14,214 nucleotides of DNA from an uncultured Pseudomonadota bacterium (lineage in GTDB: Bacteria; Myxococcota_A; UBA796; UBA9615), in the NCBI GenBank assembly GCA_937907595.1, contig CALCXL010000803.1:1-14214 (forward strand), in the 5' to 3' direction. The notes under the pieces were generated by a model. The model was not told the DNA's origin. It searched no databases and saw nothing but the letters and a program-made list of their open reading frames with translations. Positions 5,834 to 12,977 of the stretch are shown here, one piece after another (positions within the stretch are counted from its first letter, which is position 1; every line of letters begins with the position of its first letter). The translations under genes and the position numbers were made by a program.

Positions 5834-7729
5834 TCAGGCCGCGCTCGGCGGGAGGCCGATGCTGATGTTCTTCACGCCGCGGCCGTGCGTCAGGTAGTCG
5901 AAGATGAGCCGCGTCACGACCAGGGAGGTGAACACCGAGGTCAGGATGCCGATCATCAGCGTCACGGCGAAGCCCTTGATGGGGCCCGAGCCGTAGCTGA
6001 AGAGCACAGCCGCCGTGATGAACGTGGTGATGTTGGCGTCGAGGATGGTCCAGGTCGCCTTGTCGTAGCCGGCGCCGATGGACGCGCGCACCGACTTGCC
6101 GGTGAGCACCTCTTCCCGCACCCGCTCGAAGATGATGACGTTGCCGTCCACTGCCATGCCGATGGTCAGGATGATGCCCGCGATGCCCGGCAGGGTCAGC
6201 GTGGCTCCGAAGCCGGCGAGGATCGCCAGCAGGAACAGCACGTTGAGGCCCACGGCCAGGTCCGCCACCAGCCCGGATGCGCGGTAGTAGACCAGCATGA
6301 AGATCAGCACGAGCAGGGCCGCCGCGGCCGCCGAGTAGGAGCCCGCGCGGATGGAGTCGTCGCCCAGGGTCTTGCCGACCGTCCGGTTGTGCAGGATCTC
6401 GATGGGGGCAGGCAGCGCGCCGGCCCGCAGGACGATCACCAGGTCGTTGGCCTGCTGGAACGTCCGCGCGGAGTCGGCGTCGCCCATGGTGATGGAGGCC
6501 ACGCCGTTGGGGATGCGCTCCTGGAAGACGGGCGCGCTGTTGACGTTGCCGTCCAGCACGATGGCCATGCGCTTGCCGACGTTGTCCCCCGACAGCTTGC
6601 CGAAGATGCCCGCGCCGGTGTCGTCCATCTCCATGCGCACGTAGGGCACGTTGAACTGGTCGCGGGAGACCGACGCGTAGTCCACGTGGTCGCCGGTCAT
6701 GTCGACCTTCTTGGCAACCAGGTAGGGCTCGCGGCGCACGTGCACCATGGCGATCTCGTCGAACTCCTTCTTGTGGAGGACCTCCGCCTCGTCGGGCACC
6801 TTGCCGGCCAGGGCCCGCGCCAGCTGCTCGTCGCTGTAGTTGGAGCCCAGGCTGGCCGCGGCGATGGCCTCATCGACCACCGCGGCCACGCGGGCCTGGC
6901 TCCACTCCGACTCCTTGTAGAGCATGCGGAACTCGAGCTGCGCGGTCTTGCCCACCAGGTCGATGGCGCGCTGGGGGTCGTCCAGGCCGGGGAGCTGCAC
7001 CGTGATGCGGTCCTCGCCCTTGGTGAGGATCAGGGGCTCGGTGACACCGAACTTGTCGATCCGGTTGCGGATCGTCTCCACGGCCTGCTGCAGCGCCGTC
7101 GCCTTCAGGTTGTCCCCGTAGGTGTCGTCGAAGGTGTAGACCAGGGCCTCCTTGTCGTCGACATAGCGCTTGCCCAGGTACACGTAGACGAACGTGTTCT
7201 CCTGCAGGATCGAGCGGGCCTCGCTCTCCTTGTCCTCCGGGACGAAGAGGGCGATGTTGGCCGACTCGTCCATCCGCTTGCCCGTGGCGACGATGCCGCC
7301 CTCGTCCTTGAGAATGTTGGGCAGGTCGGTGCTGGCCCGGTCGGCCGCCGCTTCCAGGGCCTTGCGCAGGTCCACCTGCAGCTCAAGATCGATGCCGCCC
7401 TGGAGATCCAGGCCCAGGCTGATCTTGCGGGCCGGGAAGAACTTCGCCCAGCCCGGGGCGCGGGTCAGCGCGTCCGGATGGGTGCCGCCGCCCGAACCAT
7501 CAGCCTCCAACGGGGCCTTGGCCAGGTGGTCGTCCAGGGTGCGCTGAGCGCCCGCCTTGTCCTCAGGCTGTGCGACCTCGACCGAGGCCTCAAGCTGCGC
7601 CTTGCGAGCCTCCCAGGCCTGGATCTCGTCGGCTGTCGACCAGCCACCGAACGTCCAGACCAGGTAGACGATCGAGGCGAGCAGAAAGGCGGCCGAGGTG
7701 CCGGCGCGAATCCACCAGTTCCCGTCCAT
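5834..7729 (-). CDS. secD: Sec translocase accessory subunit SecD
   Basis: Large subunit of the SecDF proton-driven export motor, inner membrane. 631 residues, similar to the 615 of E. coli. TM1 is at about 8-28. A charged stretch (32-100) then leads to the conserved P1 entry LGLDLQGGIDLELQVD (105-120) and the large periplasmic P1 base and head regions, including ETIRNRIDKFGVTEP and LPGLDDPQRA. A C-terminal RND-like block of five spans begins near 445. Its TM4 motif AVDGNVIIFERVREE holds Asp528 and Arg537, the residues expected for proton transfer. ATG 7729 follows the yajC stop by one base and has GGGAG five bases upstream. Order yajC-secD-secF is the classical arrangement. SecD and SecF are separate genes, not fused. 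Confidence 0.97.
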   Translation of the reverse strand: MDGNWWIRAGTSAAFLLASIVYLVWTFGGWSTADEIQAWEARKAQLEASVEVAQPEDKAGAQRTLDDHLAKAPLEADGSGGGTHPDALTRAPGWAKFFPARKISLGLDLQGGIDLELQVDLRKALEAAADRASTDLPNILKDEGGIVATGKRMDESANIALFVPEDKESEARSILQENTFVYVYLGKRYVDDKEALVYTFDDTYGDNLKATALQQAVETIRNRIDKFGVTEPLILTKGEDRITVQLPGLDDPQRAIDLVGKTAQLEFRMLYKESEWSQARVAAVVDEAIAAASLGSNYSDEQLARALAGKVPDEAEVLHKKEFDEIAMVHVRREPYLVAKKVDMTGDHVDYASVSRDQFNVPYVRMEMDDTGAGIFGKLSGDNVGKRMAIVLDGNVNSAPVFQERIPNGVASITMGDADSARTFQQANDLVIVLRAGALPAPIEILHNRTVGKTLGDDSIRAGSYSAAAAALLVLIFMLVYYRASGLVADLAVGLNVLFLLAILAGFGATLTLPGIAGIILTIGMAVDGNVIIFERVREEVLTGKSVRASIGAGYDKATWTILDANITTFITAAVLFSYGSGPIKGFAVTLMIGILTSVFTSLVVTRLIFDYLTHGRGVKNISIGLPPSAA

Positions 7730-7730
7730 G

Positions 7731-8075
7731 TCAGCTCCCGCTGTCGGTCTTCGCGGCGGCTTCCACCGAGCGCCGCGCGACCTTGTTCTTGTCGATCTTC
7801 AGGCGCACGCCCTTGCTGACTTCGATCAGCAGCGTGTCGTCCTGCACTTCGTGTACTCGGCCGTGGATCCCGCCCGAGGCGACCACGTCGTCGCCCTTCT
7901 TGAGGGCGGCCACCATGTCCGCGTGGGCCTTCTGCTGCTTCGTCTGGGGACGGATCACCAGGAAGTACCAGATGGCGATGATGCTGCCGAACATGATGAC
8001 CATCTGGAAGCCGCCGCCCGCGGGGGCAGCGGCCCCGTCCTGGGCCCATGCGGTTCCGATCAGTAGCTCCAGCAT
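7731..8075 (-). CDS. yajC: Sec translocase accessory protein YajC
   Basis: Small single-span inner-membrane protein that associates with SecDF and the holotranslocon; its exact role is not settled. 114 residues. A short Ala/Gly-rich N-terminus precedes one membrane helix (about 22-41, FQMVIMFGSIIAIWYFLVI). The family signature RPQTKQQKAH directly follows, then a cytosolic beta domain (GDDVVASGGIHGRVHEV, then LLIEVSKGVRLKI). ATG 8075 is four bases after the tgt stop, with GGAG in the last codons of tgt; its own stop lies one base before secD. Length and neighbours are typical. Confidence 0.96.
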   Translation of the reverse strand: MLELLIGTAWAQDGAAAPAGGGFQMVIMFGSIIAIWYFLVIRPQTKQQKAHADMVAALKKGDDVVASGGIHGRVHEVQDDTLLIEVSKGVRLKIDKNKVARRSVEAAAKTDSGS

Positions 8076-8079
8076 GCAA

Positions 8080-9225
8080 TCACTCCACTCGGCGGTTGGA
8101 TGGCGACTTCCCGTCCTGCCGGCTCCGGGCCCATGCCAGCAGCTCGTGGAGCGTGCCGGCCTCGATGGATGAGCGGATGCGGCTCATCAGGCCCTGGTAG
8201 TAGGCGAGGTTGTGAATGCTCATCAGCCGCGCTGCCTGGCTGTCGTCGTTGCGGTACAGATGCCGTAGGTAGGCGCGGCTGAAGCGCCGACAGGTGCTGC
8301 AATCGCATTCTTCGTCCAGGGGTCGATCGTCTTGCGCCCAGCGGGCGTGTTTGATGACGAGGCGGCCCCTGCTGGTGAACAGATTCCCGTTTCGTGCGTT
8401 GCGGGTGGGCAACACGCAGTCGAACATGTCGACCCCTGCTGCCACCGCCTCCACGATGTCCTCGGGGTAACCAACGCCCATCAAGTAGCGCGGGCGACCC
8501 CCCGGGAGCCGCGGAGCGGCGAAACGTACCAGAGCGTACAGGTCCTGGGAACTCTCCCCCACGGAAAGGCCGCCGAGCGCGTAACCGTCCAGATCCAGGG
8601 CGGTCAGACCGTCGATGCTCTCCTGCCTCAGCGCCTCGTCCAGCCCCCCCTGCACGATGCCGAACAGGGCCGGCCCCGCCACCGGATCCCGGGGCACCGC
8701 GAGGCTGCGTTTGGCCCAGGCCAGGCTCCGCCGCATGGCGCGGGCGATGTCTTTCCGGGTGCCTGGCAGCGCGGGGCACTCGTCGAGCTGCATGGCGATG
8801 TCCACGCCGAAGTCGATCTGCGCCTGCAGCGCCGACTCGGGCGTGAGCTCGATCAGGTCGCCGTTGCGGGGGTTGGCGAAGCGCACGCCCTCGTCGGTGA
8901 TGGTGCGACGGTGCCTCAGCGAGAAGACCTGGAAGCCGCCGCTGTCGGTGAGGATCGGCTTGTCCCAGGCCATCCAGCGGTGCAGGCCCCCGCGGGCCTT
9001 GACCTGCTCGGCCCCCGGGTTGCAGACCAGGTGGAAGGTGTTGGTGAGCAGGATGTCCGAGCCCACGTCGGCGATGTCCTGGGGATCCACGCAGCGCACC
9101 GCGCCGTAGGTGCCGACGGGCATGAAGGCCGGGGTCTGCACGACGCCGTGGGGCAGCGTGAGCCGCCCCCGCCGCGCGAGGTCGTCCGTGGCGACGACCT
9201 CAAAGGATGAGCATCGCGTCGCCAT
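8080..9225 (-). CDS. tgt: tRNA-guanine transglycosylase Tgt (queuosine pathway)
   Basis: Exchanges guanine 34 in tRNAs with GUN anticodons for preQ1, the first tRNA-level step of queuosine synthesis. 381 residues, full length for the bacterial enzyme. Visible: PAFMPVGTYG (32-41), active-site LTDSGGFQVFS with Asp94, LFGIVQGG (187-194), and the nucleophile loop MFDCVLPTRNARNGN with Asp269. The zinc site is Cys307, Cys309, Cys312 and His338 (CDCSTC ... MSIHNL). The ATG at 9225 lies inside queA, overlapping its last 26 bases. There is no clear Shine-Dalgarno, so coupling to queA translation is likely. Its start fits the family, whose homology begins within a few residues. It acts directly before QueA in the pathway; yajC follows after four bases. 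Confidence 0.98.
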   Translation of the reverse strand: MATRCSSFEVVATDDLARRGRLTLPHGVVQTPAFMPVGTYGAVRCVDPQDIADVGSDILLTNTFHLVCNPGAEQVKARGGLHRWMAWDKPILTDSGGFQVFSLRHRRTITDEGVRFANPRNGDLIELTPESALQAQIDFGVDIAMQLDECPALPGTRKDIARAMRRSLAWAKRSLAVPRDPVAGPALFGIVQGGLDEALRQESIDGLTALDLDGYALGGLSVGESSQDLYALVRFAAPRLPGGRPRYLMGVGYPEDIVEAVAAGVDMFDCVLPTRNARNGNLFTSRGRLVIKHARWAQDDRPLDEECDCSTCRRFSRAYLRHLYRNDDSQAARLMSIHNLAYYQGLMSRIRSSIEAGTLHELLAWARSRQDGKSPSNRRVE

Positions 9226-10270
9226 AGCTGTAGAACCGATAGCCCGCGGCCAGGGCCTCCCCGTAGAGGGCCAGCGTGCGCTCGCGCCCCAGGAGGGAGG
9301 ACACCAGCATCAGCAGCGTGCTGCCGGGCAGGTGGAAGTTGGTGAGGAGCGAGAGCGGGAGCTCGGGGGGGGCACCGGGGTGCAGGAAGAGGTTCGTGCG
9401 GCGCCAGGCGCTGTCGGTGGGCCGGCCGGCCCGGTGCCAGGCCTCCAAGCTGCGGCACGACGTGGTGCCCACGGCCACGATCCGGGACGCCCGGACCTCC
9501 GCGGCTTCCACCGCCCGCGCCGTCTCCAGCGGCACCCGGTAGGACTCGGCGTGCATGGCGTGGCCGGCCAGGGTGTTGCTGCGCACCGGCTGGAAGGTGC
9601 CCGGTCCCACGTGCAGCGTGACCCGGGCGATCTGGATGCTGCGCGCGTGCAAGCGCGTGAGCAGCTCGGGGGAGAAGTGCAGCCCCGCGGTGGGGGCGGC
9701 CACCGCGCCGGCGTGCTCGGCGAAGACCGTCTGGTAGCGCTCGCCGTCCTCGGCCAGCGCCTCACTTCGATCGATGTAGGGCGGCAGGGGCAGCTCCCCC
9801 CAGCGGGCCAGGAGGGCCTCGTCGATGGCCTGCTCGACCCCCTCGACGGCCCGGGTCCCCTCCCCCGTCGCCGCTCGGATCCGCAGGAGGGGGCCTTCCT
9901 CGTCCGCCCCGCGCCGGACCAGGCGCACCAGGGTGCCCGCCTTGACCTTCGCCGACGGCTTGACCATCGCCGACCACCCGCCCTGGGCCAGGGGCTCCAG
10001 CAGCAGGATCTGCACCGCGCCCCCGGTGGACTTGCGCGCGAAGAGCCGCACCGGCAGCACCCGCGTGTCGTTCACCACCAGCAGATCGCCCGGGGCGAGG
10101 AGATCGGGCAGGTCGGCGATGGCTGCGTGGCGGGTCGGATCGCCGGGCACGAGCAGACGCGCCTCGTGGCGGGAGGCGGTGGGGCGCTGGGCGATGGCGC
10201 CTTCGGGGAGGTCGAAGGCGTAGCTCGCCACCAGCTGGTCGCAGGGCAAGGTCGGGGGAGTGGCGCGCAC
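9200..10270 (-). CDS. queA: S-adenosylmethionine:tRNA ribosyltransferase-isomerase QueA
   Basis: Transfers and isomerises the ribose of SAM onto preQ1 in tRNA to give epoxyqueuosine. 356 residues from GTG 10270. Family motifs: FDLPEGAIAQRP (19-30), VVNDTRVLPVRLFA (65-78), LPPYIDR (162-168), YQTVFAEHAGAVAAPTAGLHF (179-199, in parts), TLHVGPGTFQPVR (218-230), VAVGTTSCRSLE (265-276), LLTNFHLPGSTLLMLVS (308-324) and the C-terminal YRFYSYGDAML. The start is unsettled: homology to E. coli QueA begins near residue 14, where a GTG (10231) also exists, and no candidate has a Shine-Dalgarno. A start at 10270 would be almost leaderless if the weak promoter upstream is real. First gene of the leftward queA-tgt-yajC-secDF-recJ operon and divergent from the tolC-like gene. 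Confidence 0.97.
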   Translation of the reverse strand: MRATPPTLPCDQLVASYAFDLPEGAIAQRPTASRHEARLLVPGDPTRHAAIADLPDLLAPGDLLVVNDTRVLPVRLFARKSTGGAVQILLLEPLAQGGWSAMVKPSAKVKAGTLVRLVRRGADEEGPLLRIRAATGEGTRAVEGVEQAIDEALLARWGELPLPPYIDRSEALAEDGERYQTVFAEHAGAVAAPTAGLHFSPELLTRLHARSIQIARVTLHVGPGTFQPVRSNTLAGHAMHAESYRVPLETARAVEAAEVRASRIVAVGTTSCRSLEAWHRAGRPTDSAWRRTNLFLHPGAPPELPLSLLTNFHLPGSTLLMLVSSLLGRERTLALYGEALAAGYRFYSYGDAMLIL

Positions 10271-10278
10271 GGGTGGGG

Positions 10279-10307
10279 GAGGTAGGGCATCGCCGGCCCC
10301 ACGTCAA
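10279..10307 (-). promoter_or_regulatory. Possible promoter for the queA operon
   Basis: Minus-strand TTGACG (10307-10302) is followed after 17 bases by TACCTC (10284-10279). The -35 is good (five of six) but the -10 is poor (two of six). It would start transcription near 10272, two bases before the GTG at 10270. In the rest of the 108-bp divergent gap (10271-10378) I see only GC-rich sequence, with a GGGGGCCCCC palindrome at 10327-10336 and no clear promoter toward the tolC-like gene. Confidence 0.3.
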
Positions 10308-10378
10308 GATGGTGGGCGTGGCGTTCGGGGGCCCCCGCCGCTGGTCCGGAGGGGGCGCGGCTGCCAGAATGCCGCGCG

Positions 10379-11677
10379 ATGTCGTCCCCCTCCCCCGCCC
10401 CGCTCGTCGCCCTGCTCCTGGCCCTGGCGCTGCCGAAGCCGGCCGCGGCGCAGGGCAGCCTGGAGGCGGCCTGGGCGTCGGCGGAGGCGGAGAGCCTGGA
10501 GCTCCGGCAGGCGCAGGCGCGCACCCGGGAGGCGGGGACGCTGCGCCTGGAGGCGGCATCGATGCAGCTGGCCCGGGTCTCGACGCAGTGGACGGCGGCG
10601 TTCAACGACCGGGAGATCGCGGTCCCCGAGGAGCTGCTCGTGGGCATCGACCCCTCGCTGACGGTTCCGCCCCTGCAGACCCGGGAGGCGCTCGGGGGCA
10701 GCCTGACCGTGACCCAGCCCCTGCTCCGAGCGGCGCTGGTCCCGGCGGTGCAGGCCGCCAGCCGCGCCTGGAGGGCGGCCCAGGCCGACGAAGCCCAGGT
10801 GCGGCAGGGGCTTCGGGCCGCCGTGGCCCGCGCGTACTGGGGTCTGGTTGCCGCGCGCGCGGGGGAGGAGGTGGCCCAGACCAACCTGGAGCTGGCGGAG
10901 GCGCAGGCAGCCCTGGCCGATCGCAGGATCGCGGCGGGCCTGGAGGGCCGGCGGGCGGGGCTTCAGGGCCGCCTGGGGGTCTCTCGGGCCAGCCGCGAGC
11001 TGTTGGCCGCCACCGACGCCGTCGCGGAAGCCGAGGCCGCCTGGAGCACCCTGTTCGGCGAGGAACCGCCGACCGATCTGCAGGCGCCGCCCACGCCGCA
11101 GGTCCCGACGAGCCTCGAGGAAGCCCTCGCGACGGCCCTCGCTCGGCGCCCGGACCTGCTCGCGGCGGACCAGCGCTGGCAAGCCCTCCGCAAGCAGCGC
11201 GCGGCCGAAGACCTGGCCTGGGCCCCGACGCTGGACCTGGCGTTCCAGGCCCGGTTCAACCTCAACCCGACGCTCTTCAACCCGGCGCCGGCCCAGGCGG
11301 GGGTCGGGCTTCAGCTGAACTGGGACCTGTTCGACGGCGGCCTCCGGATCGCCCGGAGCCAACAGCGGAAGGCACAGGCGGGAGCGGCTCGGCTGGAGCG
11401 GGACCTGCGCGGGCGCGACGCGCGCCAGGACGTGCGGCTGGCCTGGCACCGCCTGCAGCGAGCCGGGATTGCCGTCGAGGCGGTCGAGGCGGAGGTCGCC
11501 CTGGCCGAGGAAGACCTGGAGCTGGCCTCGCGGGGGCTGGAGGCCGGGGCGGGCACGCTGTTCGAGGTGCAGGGGGCCCGGCTCTCCACCGCTGCGGCCC
11601 GGCTGGCGCGCATCCGGGAGCGCACCGCCCGGGACCTGGCCGCGATCGACCTCCTGGAGGCGATGGGGAGCCTGTAG
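10379..11677 (+). CDS. TolC-family outer-membrane efflux protein
   Basis: Predicted trimeric outer-membrane exit duct for a tripartite efflux pump or type I secretion system. 432 residues. The signal peptide covers 1-24 (hydrophobic VALLLALALP, then AAA before Gln25); there is no lipobox Cys. Two repeats of the OEP fold follow. Each has long Ala/Glu/Arg/Leu-rich coiled-coil helices (for example LRQGLRAAVARAYWGLVAARAG and LEEALATALARRPDLLAA, in parts) and a strand segment: GGSLTVTQPLLRA in the first, VGLQLNWDLFDGG in the second. The RPDLLAADQRWQALR pattern is characteristic of the second repeat. Length matches TolC-type proteins. The start is ATG 10379; the nearest purine run (GGAGGGGG) is too far upstream to be a ribosome site. 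The gene faces an MFP adaptor convergently, stops 39 bases apart, with no pump permease nearby. Substrate unknown. Confidence 0.88.
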   Translation: MSSPSPAPLVALLLALALPKPAAAQGSLEAAWASAEAESLELRQAQARTREAGTLRLEAASMQLARVSTQWTAAFNDREIAVPEELLVGIDPSLTVPPLQTREALGGSLTVTQPLLRAALVPAVQAASRAWRAAQADEAQVRQGLRAAVARAYWGLVAARAGEEVAQTNLELAEAQAALADRRIAAGLEGRRAGLQGRLGVSRASRELLAATDAVAEAEAAWSTLFGEEPPTDLQAPPTPQVPTSLEEALATALARRPDLLAADQRWQALRKQRAAEDLAWAPTLDLAFQARFNLNPTLFNPAPAQAGVGLQLNWDLFDGGLRIARSQQRKAQAGAARLERDLRGRDARQDVRLAWHRLQRAGIAVEAVEAEVALAEEDLELASRGLEAGAGTLFEVQGARLSTAAARLARIRERTARDLAAIDLLEAMGSL

Positions 11678-11716
11678 GCGGCGCGGGCTTTGCCGAGGCT
11701 GTCGGCGGACGGGTCC

Positions 11717-12760
11717 TCAGGGAGCCTGGAGCAGGACCGCGGCTTCCCCGTCGTGCAGATCGGCCGCCGCGTAGAGGACGACCCGCTCCCCCACCGCGAC
11801 GCCGCGCACCAGCAGCCCGGCGCGGTGCTCGGCTACCACGTCCACGGGGCGCCGGCTCACGGTGCTGCCGTCGAAGACCCAGACCGCGGACTCGGAGACG
11901 GCCCGGGGCGGCAGCAGGCCCGCGTCGGAGGCGGCGGGCAGGGCCAGGGTGACCTCCACAGGCACCCCGAGGGGGAAGGGTGTGCCCTCCACCTGAAGCT
12001 CCGCCGCCCAGTCCCGGGATCGGGGGCTGGCCGCGGGCGCCACGCTCACCAGGGTGGCCGGCACGGACGTGGCCCCTGCCCTCACCGTGAAGGAGGCTCC
12101 CCCCTCACGGGCCAGCAGGACCTCGTCCTCCAGCAGGCCGACCACCACACGCAGCGACGAGGGGTCGACGACGCGGGCCACGGGCGCCCCCGCGGGCACC
12201 GCCTCACCCACCTGGGGCTCCAACCAGGCGACCTGCCCATCGAAGGGCGCGCGCACCGTCAACTGGGCCAGGTACACGGACGCGAGCTCGCGCTGGGCCT
12301 TCGCCGCGGCCCGCGAGGCCTGGGCTCGGGCCAGCGCGGTGCCCGCGGCGTCCCGTTGTGCCTGGGAGGTGCCGTCGCCCATCGCCTCGGAGCGCGCCTG
12401 CTGCCGCTCCGCCTCCCCCAGGACGGCGTCGGCCTCCAGCACCGCTGCCTCGGCCAGGGCCAGGTTCGCCGTCGCCTCCCCCGAGTCCAGCACCAGCACC
12501 GGGGCGCCCGCCTTCACCCACTCGCCCGGTGGAGCCGCGCGGCGGACGACGCGGCCGGGGCGCATGGGGCTGAGCACGGCGTCCCGGGCCGGCTCCGCGG
12601 TGGAGAGGAGCGTCCGTTCCAGCGCGGCGGGGGCCGGAGCCACGACGACCACCTGCACGCGGGGGGTCGTATCGAAGACCGGAGGGGGCGCCTCCACGAC
12701 GCAGCCGCCCAGCAGGAACGTCGCAACGGCGAGGCCGAAGGCGCGGCGGCGGCTCTGCAT
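11717..12760 (-). CDS. RND-type efflux periplasmic adaptor (MFP/HlyD-like) lipoprotein
   Basis: Periplasmic membrane-fusion protein that bridges an inner-membrane transporter and a TolC duct. 347 residues from ATG 12760, chosen because GGAGG lies seven bases upstream and a lipoprotein signal follows at once: arginine-rich start, hydrophobic AFGLAVATFLL, lipobox LGGC with Cys20. A longer in-frame start at 12880 would bury this signal. Domains in order: first half of the lipoyl domain (67-92, GEWVKAGAPVLVLDSGEA), an alpha-hairpin rich in Ala/Glu/Arg (95-163), second lipoyl half (165-200, VRAPFDGQVAWLEPQVGEAVPAG), beta-barrel (201-275) and membrane-proximal domain (280-345, VWVFDGSTVSRRPV, GLLVRGVAVGERVV). 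The hairpin is short, typical of RND adaptors. No RND permease gene adjoins it; the TolC-like gene is convergent. The family is clear, the substrate unknown. Confidence 0.9.
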   Translation of the reverse strand: MQSRRRAFGLAVATFLLGGCVVEAPPPVFDTTPRVQVVVVAPAPAALERTLLSTAEPARDAVLSPMRPGRVVRRAAPPGEWVKAGAPVLVLDSGEATANLALAEAAVLEADAVLGEAERQQARSEAMGDGTSQAQRDAAGTALARAQASRAAAKAQRELASVYLAQLTVRAPFDGQVAWLEPQVGEAVPAGAPVARVVDPSSLRVVVGLLEDEVLLAREGGASFTVRAGATSVPATLVSVAPAASPRSRDWAAELQVEGTPFPLGVPVEVTLALPAASDAGLLPPRAVSESAVWVFDGSTVSRRPVDVVAEHRAGLLVRGVAVGERVVLYAAADLHDGEAAVLLQAP

Positions 12761-12767
12761 GGCGGGT

Positions 12768-12772
12768 CCTCC
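12768..12772 (-). promoter_or_regulatory. Ribosome binding site fixing the adaptor start
   Basis: GGAGG on the minus strand, seven bases before ATG 12760. It decides for the 347-residue lipoprotein form of the adaptor, not the 387-residue reading from 12880, whose first 40 residues are Pro/Arg-rich without known homology. Confidence 0.75.
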
Positions 12773-12833
12773 AGTCGGTGTCGACGACCCGCGAGGGCGC
12801 GCCGGGGGGGCAAGGTGGCAGGTCCGGGCCCCC

Positions 12834-12870
12834 ACCGACAGCGGAACCTCGCGGTTCTGCCGGTCTTTTT
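12834..12870 (+). terminator. Hairpin with T-run, intrinsic-terminator-like, between the adaptor and glycosyltransferase genes
   Basis: On the plus strand ACCG (12834-12837), a 3-base bulge, then GCGGAACC-TCGC-GGTTCTGC (12841-12860, with one G-U pair) and CGGT (12861-12864) form a stem of about twelve pairs, directly followed by CTTTTT (12865-12870). This is textbook intrinsic-terminator form, pointing rightward. It would stop plus-strand transcripts crossing the antisense side of the adaptor gene, for instance read-through from the tolC-like gene. On the minus strand the same sequence would be a stem-loop in the adaptor leader. Confidence 0.5.
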
Positions 12871-12873
12871 GGG

Positions 12874-12902
12874 GTGACAAGGCGTGCGGCGACGAATATA
12901 CA
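12874..12902 (+). promoter_or_regulatory. Sigma70-like promoter for the glycosyltransferase gene
   Basis: GTGACA (12874-12879, five of six matches) and TATACA (12897-12902, four of six) are separated by 17 bases, right after the T-run of the hairpin. It is the most AT-rich spot in the gap and the best promoter match in the window. Transcription would start near 12909, about 70 bases before ATG 12978; the leader contains eight G in a row at 12925-12932. The opposite strand reads TATATT at 12900-12895, a possible -10 for the adaptor gene, but I see no matching -35. Confidence 0.6.
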
Positions 12903-12977
12903 GCCTCCGCACCGTCGCCCTGGTGGGGGGGGACGGGAAGAAACGCACAACGCTGCTGCTGGTTGAATCGATCGCGG

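Noticed and set aside
4382..7819. Very long open frame (1145 codons) on the plus strand opposite secF and secD
   Set aside because: Its product is a His/Val/Asp/Gln/Arg-rich string without domains. Such antisense frames arise by codon bias in high-GC genes, and secD and secF on the other strand are unmistakable.
10273..11952. 559-codon plus-strand frame overlapping the tolC-like gene
   Set aside because: Gly/Arg/Pro-rich out-of-frame product; the 10379-11677 frame has a signal peptide and the OEP repeat structure.
12761..12880. 40-residue N-terminal extension of the adaptor protein
   Set aside because: GGAGG and the lipoprotein signal at ATG 12760 fix the start; the extension would hide the signal peptide.
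12778..12966. 62-codon small ORF in the adaptor-glycosyltransferase gap
   Set aside because: Gly/Arg/Pro-rich, no ribosome site, and it runs through the hairpin and the promoter.
12054..12977. N-terminal 308-codon extension of the glycosyltransferase frame
   Set aside because: It is antisense to the adaptor gene, Ser/Arg/Thr-rich without homology, and lies upstream of the promoter and terminator-like signals; the protein starts naturally at ATG 12978.
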